Assembly: GCF_003402475.1 (NCBI RefSeq) | Contig: NZ_BFAB01000016.1 | Coordinates: 1 to 64,000 of the forward strand | Direction of reading: 5' to 3' | Source: Mycobacterium sp. MFM001 | Lineage (GTDB): Bacteria > Actinomycetota > Actinomycetes > Mycobacteriales > Mycobacteriaceae | Length of the DNA stretch: 64,000 nt | Shown: piece after piece, positions 1 to 8,773 of the stretch | How the letters are laid out: every line of letters begins with the position of its first letter | How positions within the stretch are numbered: position 1 is the stretch's first letter | Position numbers and translations under genes: made by a program | The notes under the pieces: model-generated | Database searches by the model: none | The model's input: the letters and a program-made list of their open reading frames with translations, nothing else | What the model was told of the DNA's origin: nothing

Positions 1-255
1 CTCCTGCTACTGCTGACCGGCGTGTTGGCGTACTCGGTGTCGAAAGACCCTGAAGCGCGTCGTCAGCCGCTGCGACTGGTGCGTGAAACCTACCGGCTGT
101 ACCGCGGCCCGCTGATCCGGGGTCTGATTCCTGAGCTTCGGGTGTACCTGCGGCCGGGATTTCATCCCGATGACATCGACACCGGCGCATTACTTGAGCG
201 ATGGCAAGAGGAATTGTTCGGCTCGGAAGGAACTCTCGTCGGTTACCTGAAATAA
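1..255 (+). CDS. PF10118-like metal-dependent hydrolase, C-terminal part (cut by window edge)
   Basis: The reading frame is open from the first base and ends at TAA 253-255, so only the last 84 residues are present and the start lies outside the window. The tail (RPGFHPDDIDT, then a W-x-EEL segment and GYLK end) is closely similar to the tail of the fragment ending at 784. That shared tail, with the HAVEELEHKS helix in the second copy, matches the predicted metal-dependent hydrolase family PF10118, ferritin-like helical proteins often beside flavin monooxygenases. The family call comes from pattern recognition; the substrate is unknown. Confidence 0.6.
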   Translation, partial: LLLLLTGVLAYSVSKDPEARRQPLRLVRETYRLYRGPLIRGLIPELRVYLRPGFHPDDIDTGALLERWQEELFGSEGTLVGYLK

Positions 256-300
256 TATAATCGACTCGGAAGCCATCATCTATCAGAAAGTTGAAAGTCA

Positions 301-784
301 TTGTCCGAATTTTTTGATGTTGTGGTGGTGGGAGCCGGGATCTCGGGTATCAGCGCGGGTGCTGTCCAGTGCGGAGATCCAGGCGATCCCAGAGGATCCC
401 GAGGTGCGGAACCTGTTCAATTGGCATGCCGTGGAGGAGTTGGAGCACAAGTCGGTGGCATTCGATGTCTACCGGGCGGTCGGTGGGCCGGAGTGGCTCC
501 GCATCCGGGTGATGGCGGTGATGTATGCCCTCACCATCCCGGTGGTGACGATCGGGGTGCTGTTGTCCATCGCGACCGACCCGTGGGGATGGCGTCCGAT
601 CACGGTGGCCCGCCAAACCTGGGCGCTGTTCTGCAGTCCGCTGGTCAAGGGCCTGATGGCAGATCTGCGCAAATACATGCGGGCGGGTTTTCATCCCGAC
701 GACATCGACACCGACTGGCTGGTGCAGCAGTGGCGACAGGAGCTGTTCCGTACCGAGGGCGCCCTCGTCGGTCACCTCAAGTAA
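301..784 (+). pseudogene. Deletion chimera: monooxygenase start fused out of frame to a PF10118 hydrolase
   Basis: A TTG start at 301 begins a typical flavoprotein N-terminus (FFDVVVVGAGISG, the dinucleotide-binding Rossmann motif), but similarity stops after about 18 codons. From about 350 the next frame encodes the middle and end of a PF10118 hydrolase, with HAVEELEHKS, two hydrophobic segments and a FHPDDIDT tail, ending at TAA 782-784. The monooxygenase 3' end and the hydrolase 5' end are both missing, as expected for one deletion between adjacent genes. Neither half can be functional as it stands. Confidence 0.7.
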
Positions 785-844
785 ACGGAGGATCTGAATT
801 GAGTTATCGCCGTCGACATCGAGCAGGCACCGACGGCTGAGCGC

Positions 845-1980
845 GTGACTCCCGACCATGAGGTCGTCATCATCGGCGCGGGCTTCGGGGCATCGGGGGC
901 CGGTATCGCCTTGCAGCGGCGAGGGATTCACGACTTTATTTTCGTCGACAAATGGGGCCAGGTCGGGGGCACCTGGCATGCCAACACCTACCCTGGTGTG
1001 GCGGTGGATATTCCGACGTTCATCTACAGCTTCTCCTACGAGCAGCGTGGTGACTGGTCGCGGGTCTTCGCGCCGGGGGAGGAGCTTCGCGACACGCCAA
1101 CGATATGGTGGACAAATACGGCCTGCGGGAGAAGTTGCGGCTGAACACGACTATCACGTTGGCCAGATTCGACGAATTCAACAGCCTATGGCGGTTGAGC
1201 ACCGACGGCGGCCAGCAGATCACGGCCCGATTCGTCGTGCTGGCGGTGGGCGGACTGGAGCGCCCGAAGATGCCGGACATTCCGGGTCTCGACGACTTCG
1301 GCGGCACGCTGATGCACACCGCGTTGTGGGATCACGACGTCGAGCTCGCCGGCAAGCGCGTCGCGATCATCGGCACCGGCGCGACATCGCTGCAGGTGGT
1401 GCCGGCGATTGTTGATGAGTGGAGCATCTCACGGTCTTCCAGCGAACGCCGATCTGGGCGTTTCCCAAGCTCGACATGGAGATGAATTCGGCCGGACGAT
1501 GGATCATGGGCCAGCGACACATCAGATCGGTGATCCGGTTGATGGGCACTATCGCGACCGAGATCGGGATGAGCGGGATGCCAGTCCTACCAAGGGGTTT
1601 CGGTGCCGGGTTTTCCGAATGCCTTCGGGATCACCGGACCATACGGATTTGTGCTCGGCTCCCTATCTGTGGATGATTGAGGCGACATCGGCGCACCTGA
1701 GTCGCGCCATTGCCGAGGCGAAGCGCCGCCGAGCGACCGTGTGCGAGATCCGTCAGGAAGCCCACGACGAGTACTTCCAGAAATGCTTGAAACGCCGGGA
1801 GAAGAACTTCCTGTTCACCCCGACCTGCGCGGGTTCCAATACCTACTACCTCGATAACAAGGGCGATTCGCCGTTCCGGCCGTCGACCCACGCGAAATGT
1901 ACTGGCAGAACCGCCATTACAACCTCGACGTCTACCGCTACAGCGTAGGGGGCACCGGGCTACGAACGGGAATCAATTGA
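845..1980 (+). pseudogene. Flavin-containing (Baeyer-Villiger type) monooxygenase, multiply frameshifted
   Basis: A GTG at 845 opens a flavin monooxygenase with the FAD motif VVIIGAGFGASG and the family segment GGTWHANTYPGVAVD. The frame breaks near 1100. It resumes in another frame with LRLNTTI and the NADPH-binding motif VAIIGTGATSLQ, breaks near 1410, continues with VFQRTPIWAFPK, breaks again near 1600, and finally shows FTPTCAGSNTYY and the family-like tail MYWQNRHYNLDVYRYSV ending at TGA 1978-1980. At least four frame changes make this a decayed gene. Original length would be near 490-500 residues, but parts are lost, so the product was probably an EthA-like or ketone monooxygenase. Confidence 0.8.
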
Positions 1981-2320
1981 TTCATCAGATGAAAACGGAG
2001 ACTTAAGTGATGGATAATGTAGATTATCCATGAAATGCACGGAGATGCTGGCACGCAGTGCACGCCGGGTCGGCCAGAACCGTCACAGTGACGTATCGAA
2101 TGGTGGTGTCAGACACGTCGGCGGATCGAAACCGCGTGCGTCTGCATCTATTTGGCGCCTGCCGCTAGGTGCTCGATGTCAATCTGGCGCTTTCTCATTT
2201 GATCCACCACATCAGCATGCGTTTTCTCATTGAGGTGTCGCACTGAGCACCGGTGCGCTTGTGGGTTGACCGAGTCTTGGCGCGCTGGCCACATGGCGCG
2301 CAGTCATTGTCGCCCTTTAG
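1981..2320. other. Gene-free stretch between the decayed monooxygenase and the RelBE pair
   Basis: I see no convincing coding sequence here. The open frame from 2030 to 2233 has no recognisable domain and no ribosome binding site. The stretch probably contains the degraded boundary between the monooxygenase remnants and the toxin-antitoxin operon. No insertion-sequence ends were recognised. Confidence 0.4.
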
Positions 2321-2349
2321 TTGACCATAGATAGTTTATCGGCTATTAT
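2321..2349 (+). promoter_or_regulatory. Promoter of the relBE-like operon
   Basis: TTGACC at 2321-2326 and TATTAT at 2344-2349 are separated by exactly 17 bases, a good housekeeping-sigma promoter. The antitoxin ATG follows 41 bases downstream of the -10 box. Between promoter and gene the motif ATCGGC or TTCGGC recurs (2339, about 2363, about 2373), which could be operator half-sites for autorepression by the antitoxin; that part is inference. Confidence 0.6.
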
Positions 2350-2390
2350 TCCGGCCTGCTATCGGCCCATATTTCGGCTACACTACCTGT

Positions 2391-2672
2391 ATGCGGATAC
2401 TGTCGATCTCCAAGATCAAAGACAAGCTCAGCGAGTACGTCGATGCGGTGGCATCGACACAAGACCAGATCACCATCACGAAAAATGGCGCGCCGGCCGC
2501 GGTGCTGGTCGGCGCCGACGAGTGGGAATCGCTGCAGGAAACGCTCTACTGGCTCTCCCAGCCCAACATCGGCGAGTCGATCGCCCAGGCCGAAGGCGAC
2601 GTCGCGGCCGGACGCACCTACGGCGAAGACGAGATCCGCGCCCAGTTCGGCGTCCCCCGCCGGCCCCACTGA
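2391..2672 (+). CDS. relB: RelB/Phd-type antitoxin
   Basis: This 93-residue protein begins MRILSISKIKDKLSEYV and has the Phd/YefM-family core ITITKNGAPAAVLVGADEWESL, which folds into the DNA-binding dimer. The acidic C-terminal half, with GRTYGEDEIRAQFG, is the usual toxin-wrapping tail. It should neutralise the toxin encoded 17 bases downstream and repress its own promoter. Size and motifs resemble the mycobacterial RelB/RelJ antitoxins. It plausibly stabilises the element. Confidence 0.85.
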   Translation: MRILSISKIKDKLSEYVDAVASTQDQITITKNGAPAAVLVGADEWESLQETLYWLSQPNIGESIAQAEGDVAAGRTYGEDEIRAQFGVPRRPH

Positions 2673-2689
2673 CACCGACTAGCCAAGTC

Positions 2690-2953
2690 GTGTCATACAC
2701 CGTGCGCTTCACCGCCACCGCGCGGCGCGACCTCAACGGCCTGCCGCCCCGTGTGCTCTCGGCGGTCATCGAGTTCGCCTTCGGCGACCTATCCCGAGAA
2801 CCGCGGCGCGTCGGCAAGCCGCTGCGCCGCGAACTTGCCGGCAACTACAGCGCCCGCCGCGGCCCGTACCGGCTGCTGTACCGCATCGACGACGACCAGC
2901 TAGTCGTGTGGATCCTGCGCGTCGACCACCGCGCCGACGTGTATCGCCGGTAG
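2690..2953 (+). CDS. relE: RelE-type mRNA interferase toxin
   Basis: The GTG at 2690, 17 bases after the antitoxin stop, gives an 87-residue protein beginning VSYTVRFTATARRDLNGLP. It has the RelE/ParE fold signature: an N-terminal strand, two helices, GKPLRREL, the YRLLYRID strand and a terminal IL-R-VDHRADVYR strand. The basic residues and terminal Tyr-Arg fit a ribosome-dependent endoribonuclease. A longer frame extends upstream but overlaps the antitoxin and has no family similarity there. Co-transcription from the 2321 promoter is likely. Confidence 0.85.
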   Translation: MSYTVRFTATARRDLNGLPPRVLSAVIEFAFGDLSREPRRVGKPLRRELAGNYSARRGPYRLLYRIDDDQLVVWILRVDHRADVYRR

Positions 2954-3137
2954 TCTTAGCGAAGGTACTCATTCTGCCGATACCCTGTAACTGTCTGCAT
3001 CCCAGCATGTTTCGTCACAGTGACGCAAACGGCGGAATAGTTTCCAACCTTGTGCACCCTGCCAGAGTGTCTAATCGCAAAGGCCCCAACGGTCGGGGTG
3101 AGTTGAGCATTCGCCGCACTGCCCGTAGCTTCCCAGC

Positions 3138-3389
3138 ATGATGCTGGAGCACTTGAGAGACGACCTCGCCAAATCTCTCGCCGCAGCCGAACCATGTTGT
3201 GACCCCGACGATCATCGCCGACTCGCACAACGCGTCACCCGTTTCTCGGAGGCGCTGCCGGCGCTGGATACCGGAATTGGGCGCCGCGAAGCGGTACGTC
3301 AGGGTACGTCGATTCTCGATGCGATATACCGGGCCGTGGCGAATTGTCATTCACACGCCCGACGCGGCGAGCCCCGTGTCCTGCCGTGA
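3138..3389 (+). CDS. Small hypothetical protein
   Basis: An 83-residue open frame starting at ATG 3138 or 3141 lies between the toxin gene and the convergent oxidase. It is mostly helical (LRDDLAKSLAAAEPCCDPDDHRRL), with no domain I recognise and no strong ribosome binding site. It may be a real small gene or a chance frame in GC-rich DNA. Confidence 0.3.
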   Translation: MMLEHLRDDLAKSLAAAEPCCDPDDHRRLAQRVTRFSEALPALDTGIGRREAVRQGTSILDAIYRAVANCHSHARRGEPRVLP

Positions 3390-3525
3390 CGATTGATCGC
3401 GGTCCGGCCTCGGACTGCCAGTTGTGGTTTCACTGCTCAGCAGGTCGTCGCCTGCGGCGGTCGTGGATGTGTTTGCAGCGGCTTGGTTTGAGTCCGTACC
3501 AGGTGGCAGATTGACCGGGCTTGTG

Positions 3526-4686
3526 TTACTCGATGCGCCGTAGTGCATCGGGGGTGAGGTCGCCCAGGCTGGGATAGCCGTCGACGGCCATGATCAGGTC
3601 GGCTTCAGCCAGCAGCGAGCGCAGCACGTGCACGATGCCGTCGACCCCGCCTAGCGCCAACCCGTAGATATACGGTCGGCCGATGCCCACCGCGGTCGCA
3701 CCAAGCGCAAGAGCTTTGATGATGTCGGCACCGCTGCGGATGCCGGAGTCGAACAGCACCGGCAGCCCGTCCGCGGCCTGCACGACCGCCGACAGGCAGT
3801 CCAGGGCGGGCAGGCCGCCGTTGGCGTGGCGGCCGCCATGGTTGGAGCAGTAAATGCCGTCCACACCACTGTCTTTCGCGCGCCTCGCATCGTCGGGGTG
3901 ACAGATGCCCTTGACGATCAGCGGCAGGTTAGTCAGCGAGCGCAACCATGGCAGGTCGTCCCAGCTCAGCGGGTTACTCCAGATTTGCAACCAGTGCAGC
4001 ATGGCAGCTTGGCGATCCTGCTCGGGCGGCTGGGCCAGGCCGGCCCGGAACACCGGGTCGCTGGTGTAGTTGGCAAGGCCATCTCCGCGCAGCGGTGGAG
4101 AGTACGCCGTAGCTAGGTCGCGTGGACGCCATCCGGTGACCGGCTGGTCCAGAGCGACGACGATAGCTTGATACCCAGCAACCTCAGTGCGCTTCACCAA
4201 GCTGGCAGCCAGCTCCCGATCCTTGGGGACGTATAGCTGGAAAAACCCTGGCGTAGCACCGAATCCGGTTGCCACGTCCTCCAGCGGATCGGCGGTGAAC
4301 GTGGACACCACCATCGGCACTCCGGTGATGGCGGCGGCGCGGGCGGCGGCCAGATCGCCGTGGCCGTCCTGGGCGCAGATGCCGAGGACGCCGATGGGCG
4401 CCATCAACACCGGCGCCGGCAATTTCATCCCGAACATGTCTACCGACAGGTCACGTTCGTGGGCTCCGGCCAGCATCCGTGGAATCAGTCCCCAGCGCTC
4501 GAACGCGGCGACGTTGGCTCGTTGAGTGCGTTCATCACCGGCTCCACCGGCGACAAAGGACCACACCTGCGGCGGCATCACCGCAGACGCCTTGGCCTCC
4601 AAATCGGCGTAGGCCATCGGCAGCGTCGGCACCATCCCAGCCATCCCCTGCAGGTAGATCTCGGACTGGTAGTCCCCGAATGCCAT
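3526..4686 (-). CDS. FMN-dependent alpha-hydroxy-acid oxidase (lactate 2-monooxygenase-like)
   Basis: The 386-residue protein from ATG 4686 belongs to the FMN-dependent L-lactate dehydrogenase / lactate monooxygenase family, which oxidises 2-hydroxy acids. Visible markers are the N-terminal VWSFVAGGAGDERT, the FMN/substrate segment PVLMAPIGVLGI, FQLYVPKDR, the Lys in PLIVKGICHPDDA, the catalytic His in YCSNHGGRHANGG, and the flavin-phosphate segment FDSGIRSGADIIKALALGA. A frame extension to 4773 is possible, but the extra 29 residues look non-family. It is a stand-alone minus-strand gene. Substrate cannot be decided between lactate, mandelate and others. Confidence 0.85.
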   Translation of the reverse strand: MAFGDYQSEIYLQGMAGMVPTLPMAYADLEAKASAVMPPQVWSFVAGGAGDERTQRANVAAFERWGLIPRMLAGAHERDLSVDMFGMKLPAPVLMAPIGVLGICAQDGHGDLAAARAAAITGVPMVVSTFTADPLEDVATGFGATPGFFQLYVPKDRELAASLVKRTEVAGYQAIVVALDQPVTGWRPRDLATAYSPPLRGDGLANYTSDPVFRAGLAQPPEQDRQAAMLHWLQIWSNPLSWDDLPWLRSLTNLPLIVKGICHPDDARRAKDSGVDGIYCSNHGGRHANGGLPALDCLSAVVQAADGLPVLFDSGIRSGADIIKALALGATAVGIGRPYIYGLALGGVDGIVHVLRSLLAEADLIMAVDGYPSLGDLTPDALRRIE

Positions 4687-4839
4687 GCGCCTAGCCTGGC
4701 AGGCGGTGTGCTTCTTCTTCCACTGCTTTTCCACCGCCCCCGCGTTGATCGGACCAACCGAGACAAACCCCACGCCGGTCGTTAGCTACACCTAACCAAC
4801 CATAGTGCGGTAAGCGTGGTGTCAGTGGATGGCCCGGCT

Positions 4840-6219
4840 TCAGTGTGCCGTAAGCGCTTGTGCAGCAGCCGTTATCGCCTCAGCCGAGCGGTCCACGTCG
4901 TCGTTTGTGGTCGCCCAGTTGCAAAACGGTACACGCAGTACGTACTGGCCGTGCCAGGTAGTGCCCCATACCCAGCAGGTTCCGTCGCGCTGGATGGCGG
5001 TAACTGCGGCCCGGTTGGCGTCATCTCCGCCGGGCAACCGGAGGAGCACCAGGCTCAGTACGACGTCATTGAGCACGGTTGCGCCGGGAATCGCGGCCAG
5101 GCGCTCGGCCATACGTCGGGCTTGGGCGCAGTTACGTTCGATCAACTCCGCGATACCGGCACGGCCCAGCGACCGGATAGCCGCATAGACGGGCACCGCA
5201 CGGGCCCGACGCGAGCACTCGGGCACGTAGTCGGTGCCGTCGCGCTGACCGGGATCGGCCACCAGGTAGGGCGCCGCGAGCCGCATTGCGGCCACGTGCG
5301 TTTCAGGGTCGGCGACAATGGCCATCCCCGCGTCGTAGGGCACGTTGAGCCACTTGTGGGCGTCGACGGCCCAGGAGTCCGCACGCTCGATACCGCGGGT
5401 CAGGTGTCGGGTGGCCGCTGCTGCGGCAGCCCACAGGCCGAACGCGCCGTCGATATGCAGCCAGGCGTTATGGGTGGTGCAGGCGTCGGCGATCGGCTCG
5501 AACGCGTCGAAGGCGCCGGTTGCCGCGTTGCCGGCCTGGGCGCAGACGATCGCTGGCCCGCCGCCGTCGGCCAATACGTCACGCAACGCTTCGGGTTTCA
5601 TCCGGCCTTGGTCGTCGACAGCGACCGAAATGGGCGCGCCGAATCCGAGTAGGCGCAGTGCGGTGAATATGGTGACATGTGCCTGCTCGCCACACAGGAT
5701 GCGTACCGGCGGCGCGCCGGTGAGTCCGTCGGTTTCGACGTCCCAGCCGGCCCGGGCCAGTACCGCGTGGCGCGCGGCGGCCAAACAGGTGGTGTTGGCG
5801 CCTTGGCCACCGGTGACGAAGCCGACGCTGGCGGTGGCTGGCAGACCGAGCAGGTCCAGCGTCCACGCCGAGGCGACCTCTTCGATGGCCGCGGCCGCCG
5901 GTGAGTGCGAATGAAAGTCCGCGCACTGATCCCATGCCGAGACCAGCCAGTCCGCGGCCAGCGCCGCGGGTAGGGCGCCGCCGGTTACGAAACCGAAGTA
6001 GCGGGGCCCGGCACTGGCAACCAGACCAGGGTCGGCGCCGACGACCAGCGCATCGATGACCGTCCTCGGGTCCTCGCCGCGTTCTGGCACCGGCCCGCCC
6101 AGCGCCTCGCGCACTTGGGCCGCGTCAACCCGGGCGCCCACCGGCCGCCCGTCGAGATTGTCGAGGAATGCTTTTGCGTGCTGCGCGGCAGTGTTGAGGC
6201 CAACAGTGCGATCGGGCAT
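4840..6219 (-). CDS. Pyridoxal-phosphate-dependent group II amino-acid decarboxylase
   Basis: The 459-residue protein is a fold-type I PLP enzyme of the glutamate / aromatic amino-acid decarboxylase family. It shows GFVTGGQGANTTCL (cofactor phosphate site, about residues 133-146), the cofactor-binding Asp in WLHIDGAFG (Asp257), and the Schiff-base lysine in VDAHKWLNVPYD (Lys289). The early segment PRYFGFVTGG is also family-typical. It should decarboxylate an amino acid in the cytoplasm; the substrate is unclear. Full length, no visible damage. It is transcribed away from csaA across a 92-base divergent gap. Confidence 0.85.
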   Translation of the reverse strand: MPDRTVGLNTAAQHAKAFLDNLDGRPVGARVDAAQVREALGGPVPERGEDPRTVIDALVVGADPGLVASAGPRYFGFVTGGALPAALAADWLVSAWDQCADFHSHSPAAAAIEEVASAWTLDLLGLPATASVGFVTGGQGANTTCLAAARHAVLARAGWDVETDGLTGAPPVRILCGEQAHVTIFTALRLLGFGAPISVAVDDQGRMKPEALRDVLADGGGPAIVCAQAGNAATGAFDAFEPIADACTTHNAWLHIDGAFGLWAAAAAATRHLTRGIERADSWAVDAHKWLNVPYDAGMAIVADPETHVAAMRLAAPYLVADPGQRDGTDYVPECSRRARAVPVYAAIRSLGRAGIAELIERNCAQARRMAERLAAIPGATVLNDVVLSLVLLRLPGGDDANRAAVTAIQRDGTCWVWGTTWHGQYVLRVPFCNWATTNDDVDRSAEAITAAAQALTAH

Positions 6220-6311
6220 GGACTACAACACTAGCTATCCGCGACCTCAGTAACGTTTCTGAATGGCCCCAGCGGGCTCGTTTCGAGACGCGGTAGCGAT
6301 ACTGTCTGGCC

Positions 6312-6644
6312 GTGGAGACTGTGGCCTTTGAGCAGTTCGCGGCGGTGGATATCAGAGTGGGCCGGGTGATTGAAGTCGACGACTTCCCAGAAGCGCGGCG
6401 TCCCGCATGGAAGCTGCGTATCGATTTCGGGCCCGAGATCGGGCTCAAGCGGTCCTCAGCACAGATTACGAACTACGCTCGCGACGAACTGCTCAATCGA
6501 ATGGTCCTTGGCGTCGTGAACTTTCCGCCGCGCCAAATAGGTTCCGTGCGCTCGGAGGTCCTTGTCCTCGGTACCTACTCTGCCGGGCGGGTACTCTTGA
6601 TCAATCCCGCTTCGCAGGCGGCGCCGGGTGATCGCGTGGGTTGA
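6312..6644 (+). CDS. csaA: CsaA-like tRNA-binding-domain chaperone
   Basis: GTG 6312 starts a 110-residue protein that is a single EMAP/tRNA-binding OB-fold domain: FAAVDIRVGRVIEVDDFPEARRPA, KRSSAQITN, VLGVVNFPPRQIG and a terminal PGDRVG. This is the length and motif order of CsaA, a dimeric RNA-binding protein with proposed secretion-chaperone activity. It is a single gene diverging from the decarboxylase. Confidence 0.88.
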   Translation: METVAFEQFAAVDIRVGRVIEVDDFPEARRPAWKLRIDFGPEIGLKRSSAQITNYARDELLNRMVLGVVNFPPRQIGSVRSEVLVLGTYSAGRVLLINPASQAAPGDRVG

Positions 6645-6842
6645 GCCATTCGTATTTCCGCTGCAGGAAAACAACTGCCCTTTGCCGCCAGCCGGCCGAT
6701 CTCATGGACCCGACGGATGACGGGGGTTCTGGGGTACCGCACCGATAGGCCATGCGACTTCGCCGCATCCGCTTAGCGTGACGTCGTTATGCAGCGGCGC
6801 CCCGACAACGATCGGCACTTTCACAAGTAGCGCCGGTTAGTG

Positions 6843-7091
6843 TTAGTCGTCCGGGTGGCCGGCCGGGCGGCCGTCGAAGTTGACGAACGAGCAGTCCGGA
6901 CCTGCAGCCGGCCGGAAAACCACGGCATCGCAGGTTGTGCAGTGGAAGGAACGATGAACTCCGCAGGTACTGCATTGCTGGCTGCCGACGAGAGCGAGGT
7001 ATGGGCCGCGCAGGGGATGGCCGTTCGGACACGTTTTTGGCGGCGGCGGTTCCTCGTATCCGCGCCTCGTGCGGCGCAGCCAGCTGATCAC
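6843..7091 (-). CDS. Small zinc-ribbon-like protein
   Basis: The 82-residue protein has three cysteine pairs: C-x2-NGH near residue 21, CSTCG near 40, and HCTTC near 50, the arrangement of a small zinc ribbon. The N-terminal MISWLRRTRRG is basic. An upstream GTG extension is possible. No close family is recognised. A zinc-binding nucleic-acid or adaptor role is only an inference from the cysteines. It lies downstream of, and in the same direction as, the XRE regulator. Confidence 0.55.
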   Translation of the reverse strand: MISWLRRTRRGYEEPPPPKTCPNGHPLRGPYLALVGSQQCSTCGVHRSFHCTTCDAVVFRPAAGPDCSFVNFDGRPAGHPDD

Positions 7092-7171
7092 GCTTGCCGA
7101 TCATATGTTCGATATTCGGACTCTGCTATCCGGCCGGTCGTGTATGCACTCGGCCCGCACTCGCGCCGACC

Positions 7172-7405
7172 TCAGATGTGCCGCACCAGGTCGGTAACCG
7201 AGGCATTCAGCGCCGCCGCCAACCGCGCGAGTGCGACCACCGACAAGTTGCGCTTGCCGGTCTCCACGCCGCTGAGGAACGCACGGTCGATGCCGGCCTT
7301 GGCCGCCAACTCCGTTTGTGTTAACCGCGCTTTGGCACGGCGAGCAGCGATGTTGGCGCCGACGCGAGACAGGATTGCGGCTTCATCGACCTCGACTACG
7401 GTCAT
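7172..7405 (-). CDS. Small XRE-family regulator, controller (C) protein-like
   Basis: From ATG 7405 the protein is 77 residues and is essentially one XRE/Cro-type helix-turn-helix domain: ARRAKARLTQTELAAKAGI, DRAFLSGVETGKRNLSVVALARLAAAL. Restriction-modification controller proteins have this size and single-domain layout. The longer frame to 7624 overlaps the next gene and lacks homology. A half operator (7435-7451) sits just upstream, and complete palindromic copies lie at the PP-loop (8702-8740) and methyltransferase (9667-9705) promoters, so I infer it controls all three units. It lies 67 bases downstream of the PP-loop gene. Confidence 0.85.
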   Translation of the reverse strand: MTVVEVDEAAILSRVGANIAARRAKARLTQTELAAKAGIDRAFLSGVETGKRNLSVVALARLAAALNASVTDLVRHI

Positions 7406-7434
7406 CGCCGCCCCTCCCCGCATCCATCCGTGTA

Positions 7435-7451
7435 GTTGCCTATAGGCTACA
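7435..7451 (+). promoter_or_regulatory. Operator half-site upstream of the XRE regulator
   Basis: The 17 bases GTTGCCTATAGGCTACA differ from the perfect arm at 8702-8718 by a single base. The opposite arm is eroded, so only one half-site is recognisable. It lies about 30 bases upstream of the regulator ATG (7405), a plausible position for autoregulation. Confidence 0.65.
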
Positions 7452-7472
7452 GCGCCTACTGCGGGATAGTGG

Positions 7473-8678
7473 TCAGAACAGTGCGTCACTGGTCGCCTCC
7501 CGCCACCAGGCGTCGAAACCAGGCCGAGACTTGTTTTCCACACCGGCCGGTGCCTCAACAAAGAAGTGTTCCAGGCTCGGTGGGGTGCTCGACCGCTCGC
7601 GCAGAATGTGGCGGGCGATGCCATCGCGGCCGATCTCGCGTCGGCCTGGAAGTGTCGCGAGGTAGTCGGCCATCGCCTGGCGGGAACCGCGGGCCACCGT
7701 CGTCACCGACCGTGCGATCAGAGGCTTGCGCGATTGGCTGGTCCGCCGGGTGATGCGACGCACCTCGTACACGGCGTAGGTGGCGCGCTCGAGCATGGCG
7801 GCGAACAGCCTTTGCACCTCGGTGAGGCCCGCCCCCGCCACGAGTTCGGCAGCGCTGCTGCCCGCAATCAGGGTTTGGCGGCTATTCAGTGACTGGGCAA
7901 CCCTTTCCAGGAACAGCGCGTTGGCCCCTGCCTGCGGTTCACGCCCGTATCGCTTCACCAACGCGGCGCGGCCGGACTCGGTTGCCATCGTGAACACACA
8001 AAAGGTGCAAGCCGATTTCTCCCATGGCCTGCCCAACAACGCGGTCACAAATTCCCGGCATCGGGCACGATCCCACCCCCAGTCCACAAGCGGGTACCAG
8101 CCGGTCCGAACGTGCGTGTTATACAGCGCATCTTTTGCGGCCCGGCTATGTTCGTCGGCCTCGAAACCGATGGCGTGCCGATACGGCTGGCCCTGTGTGA
8201 TTCGGGCGATGACCGGATCCAAGCAATTTCCTTTGGAATGAATTGAGCAGGCCCGGATTCCGCCGAGCTGCGGCAATGTTCCGGCCGCCAGCAGTTCCTC
8301 GCCTAAAGTGTAGGCCCCAGAAAAGTGCAGGCGCTGCGGGCATGTCGAATCGTCGAGGACCACTACGCCGTCACCGGAGGTCGTGGTCTTGCGTTGTGAG
8401 CGCGCGACCTGAATGAACCGAATTCCCTCGCGGCGCAGCAGCGGCAGAATGACTGCCTGCACGTCCTGGCCGGTCGAGGCGAACTCGTTGCCAGTCATGG
8501 CGGTGCACACAGCCAAGTCCGCGAGGTCGAAATCACGCGACGCTGGTTCGGTGATCCACCGCAGCAGCAATGCTGTCGAATCCAGGCCCATGCCGTAAGA
8601 CAGAACCACTCGCGGCGCAGTACGCCCGCGTTGTCCCGTGCCCGGCAGCGTCAAAGGTGTTGCAGCAGAAGCATTCAT
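7473..8678 (-). CDS. PP-loop ATPase, PAPS reductase / DndC-like
   Basis: The 401-residue protein has an N-terminal adenine nucleotide alpha-hydrolase PP-loop, VVLSYGMGLDSTALLL (about residues 24-39, S-Y-G-M-G-L-D-S-T). Later come an ACSIHSKGNC pair and a SACTFC pair; four such cysteines could hold an iron-sulfur cluster, as in DndC and related sulfur transferases. PAPS reductases, tRNA thiolases and DndC share this fold. No sulfate-assimilation genes are nearby; instead it faces a small-gene operon, a DNA methyltransferase and a redoxin under a shared operator. A nucleic-acid sulfur or nucleotide modification role is inferred, not shown. ATG 8678 lies 24 bases from the palindrome. Confidence 0.75.
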   Translation of the reverse strand: MNASAATPLTLPGTGQRGRTAPRVVLSYGMGLDSTALLLRWITEPASRDFDLADLAVCTAMTGNEFASTGQDVQAVILPLLRREGIRFIQVARSQRKTTTSGDGVVVLDDSTCPQRLHFSGAYTLGEELLAAGTLPQLGGIRACSIHSKGNCLDPVIARITQGQPYRHAIGFEADEHSRAAKDALYNTHVRTGWYPLVDWGWDRARCREFVTALLGRPWEKSACTFCVFTMATESGRAALVKRYGREPQAGANALFLERVAQSLNSRQTLIAGSSAAELVAGAGLTEVQRLFAAMLERATYAVYEVRRITRRTSQSRKPLIARSVTTVARGSRQAMADYLATLPGRREIGRDGIARHILRERSSTPPSLEHFFVEAPAGVENKSRPGFDAWWREATSDALF

Positions 8679-8701
8679 TGAATCAGCTCCCCATTCGGGA
8701 C

Positions 8702-8740
8702 GTTGCCTATAGTCTACAGAGTATGTAGACTATAGGCAAC
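8702..8740. promoter_or_regulatory. Perfect 17-bp palindromic operator between divergent genes
   Basis: Arms 8702-8718 and 8724-8740 are exact reverse complements, 17 bases each, with the spacer GAGTA. Each arm contains TATAGTC, so the operator overlaps possible -10 regions for both the PP-loop gene (minus) and the small-gene operon (plus). The sequence resembles controller-protein boxes in having TATAGTC paired with GACTATA. Confidence 0.85.
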
Positions 8741-8773
8741 ATCTGTACGAATTCGGAGCAAAGGAGATTGTCA

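Noticed and set aside
2030..2233. 67-residue open frame between the pseudogene and relBE
   Set aside because: No ribosome binding site or recognisable domain, and composition like non-coding DNA.
3138..3389. A second antitoxin or regulator after relBE
   Set aside because: The 83-residue frame has no antitoxin motif, so it is left as hypothetical at low confidence.
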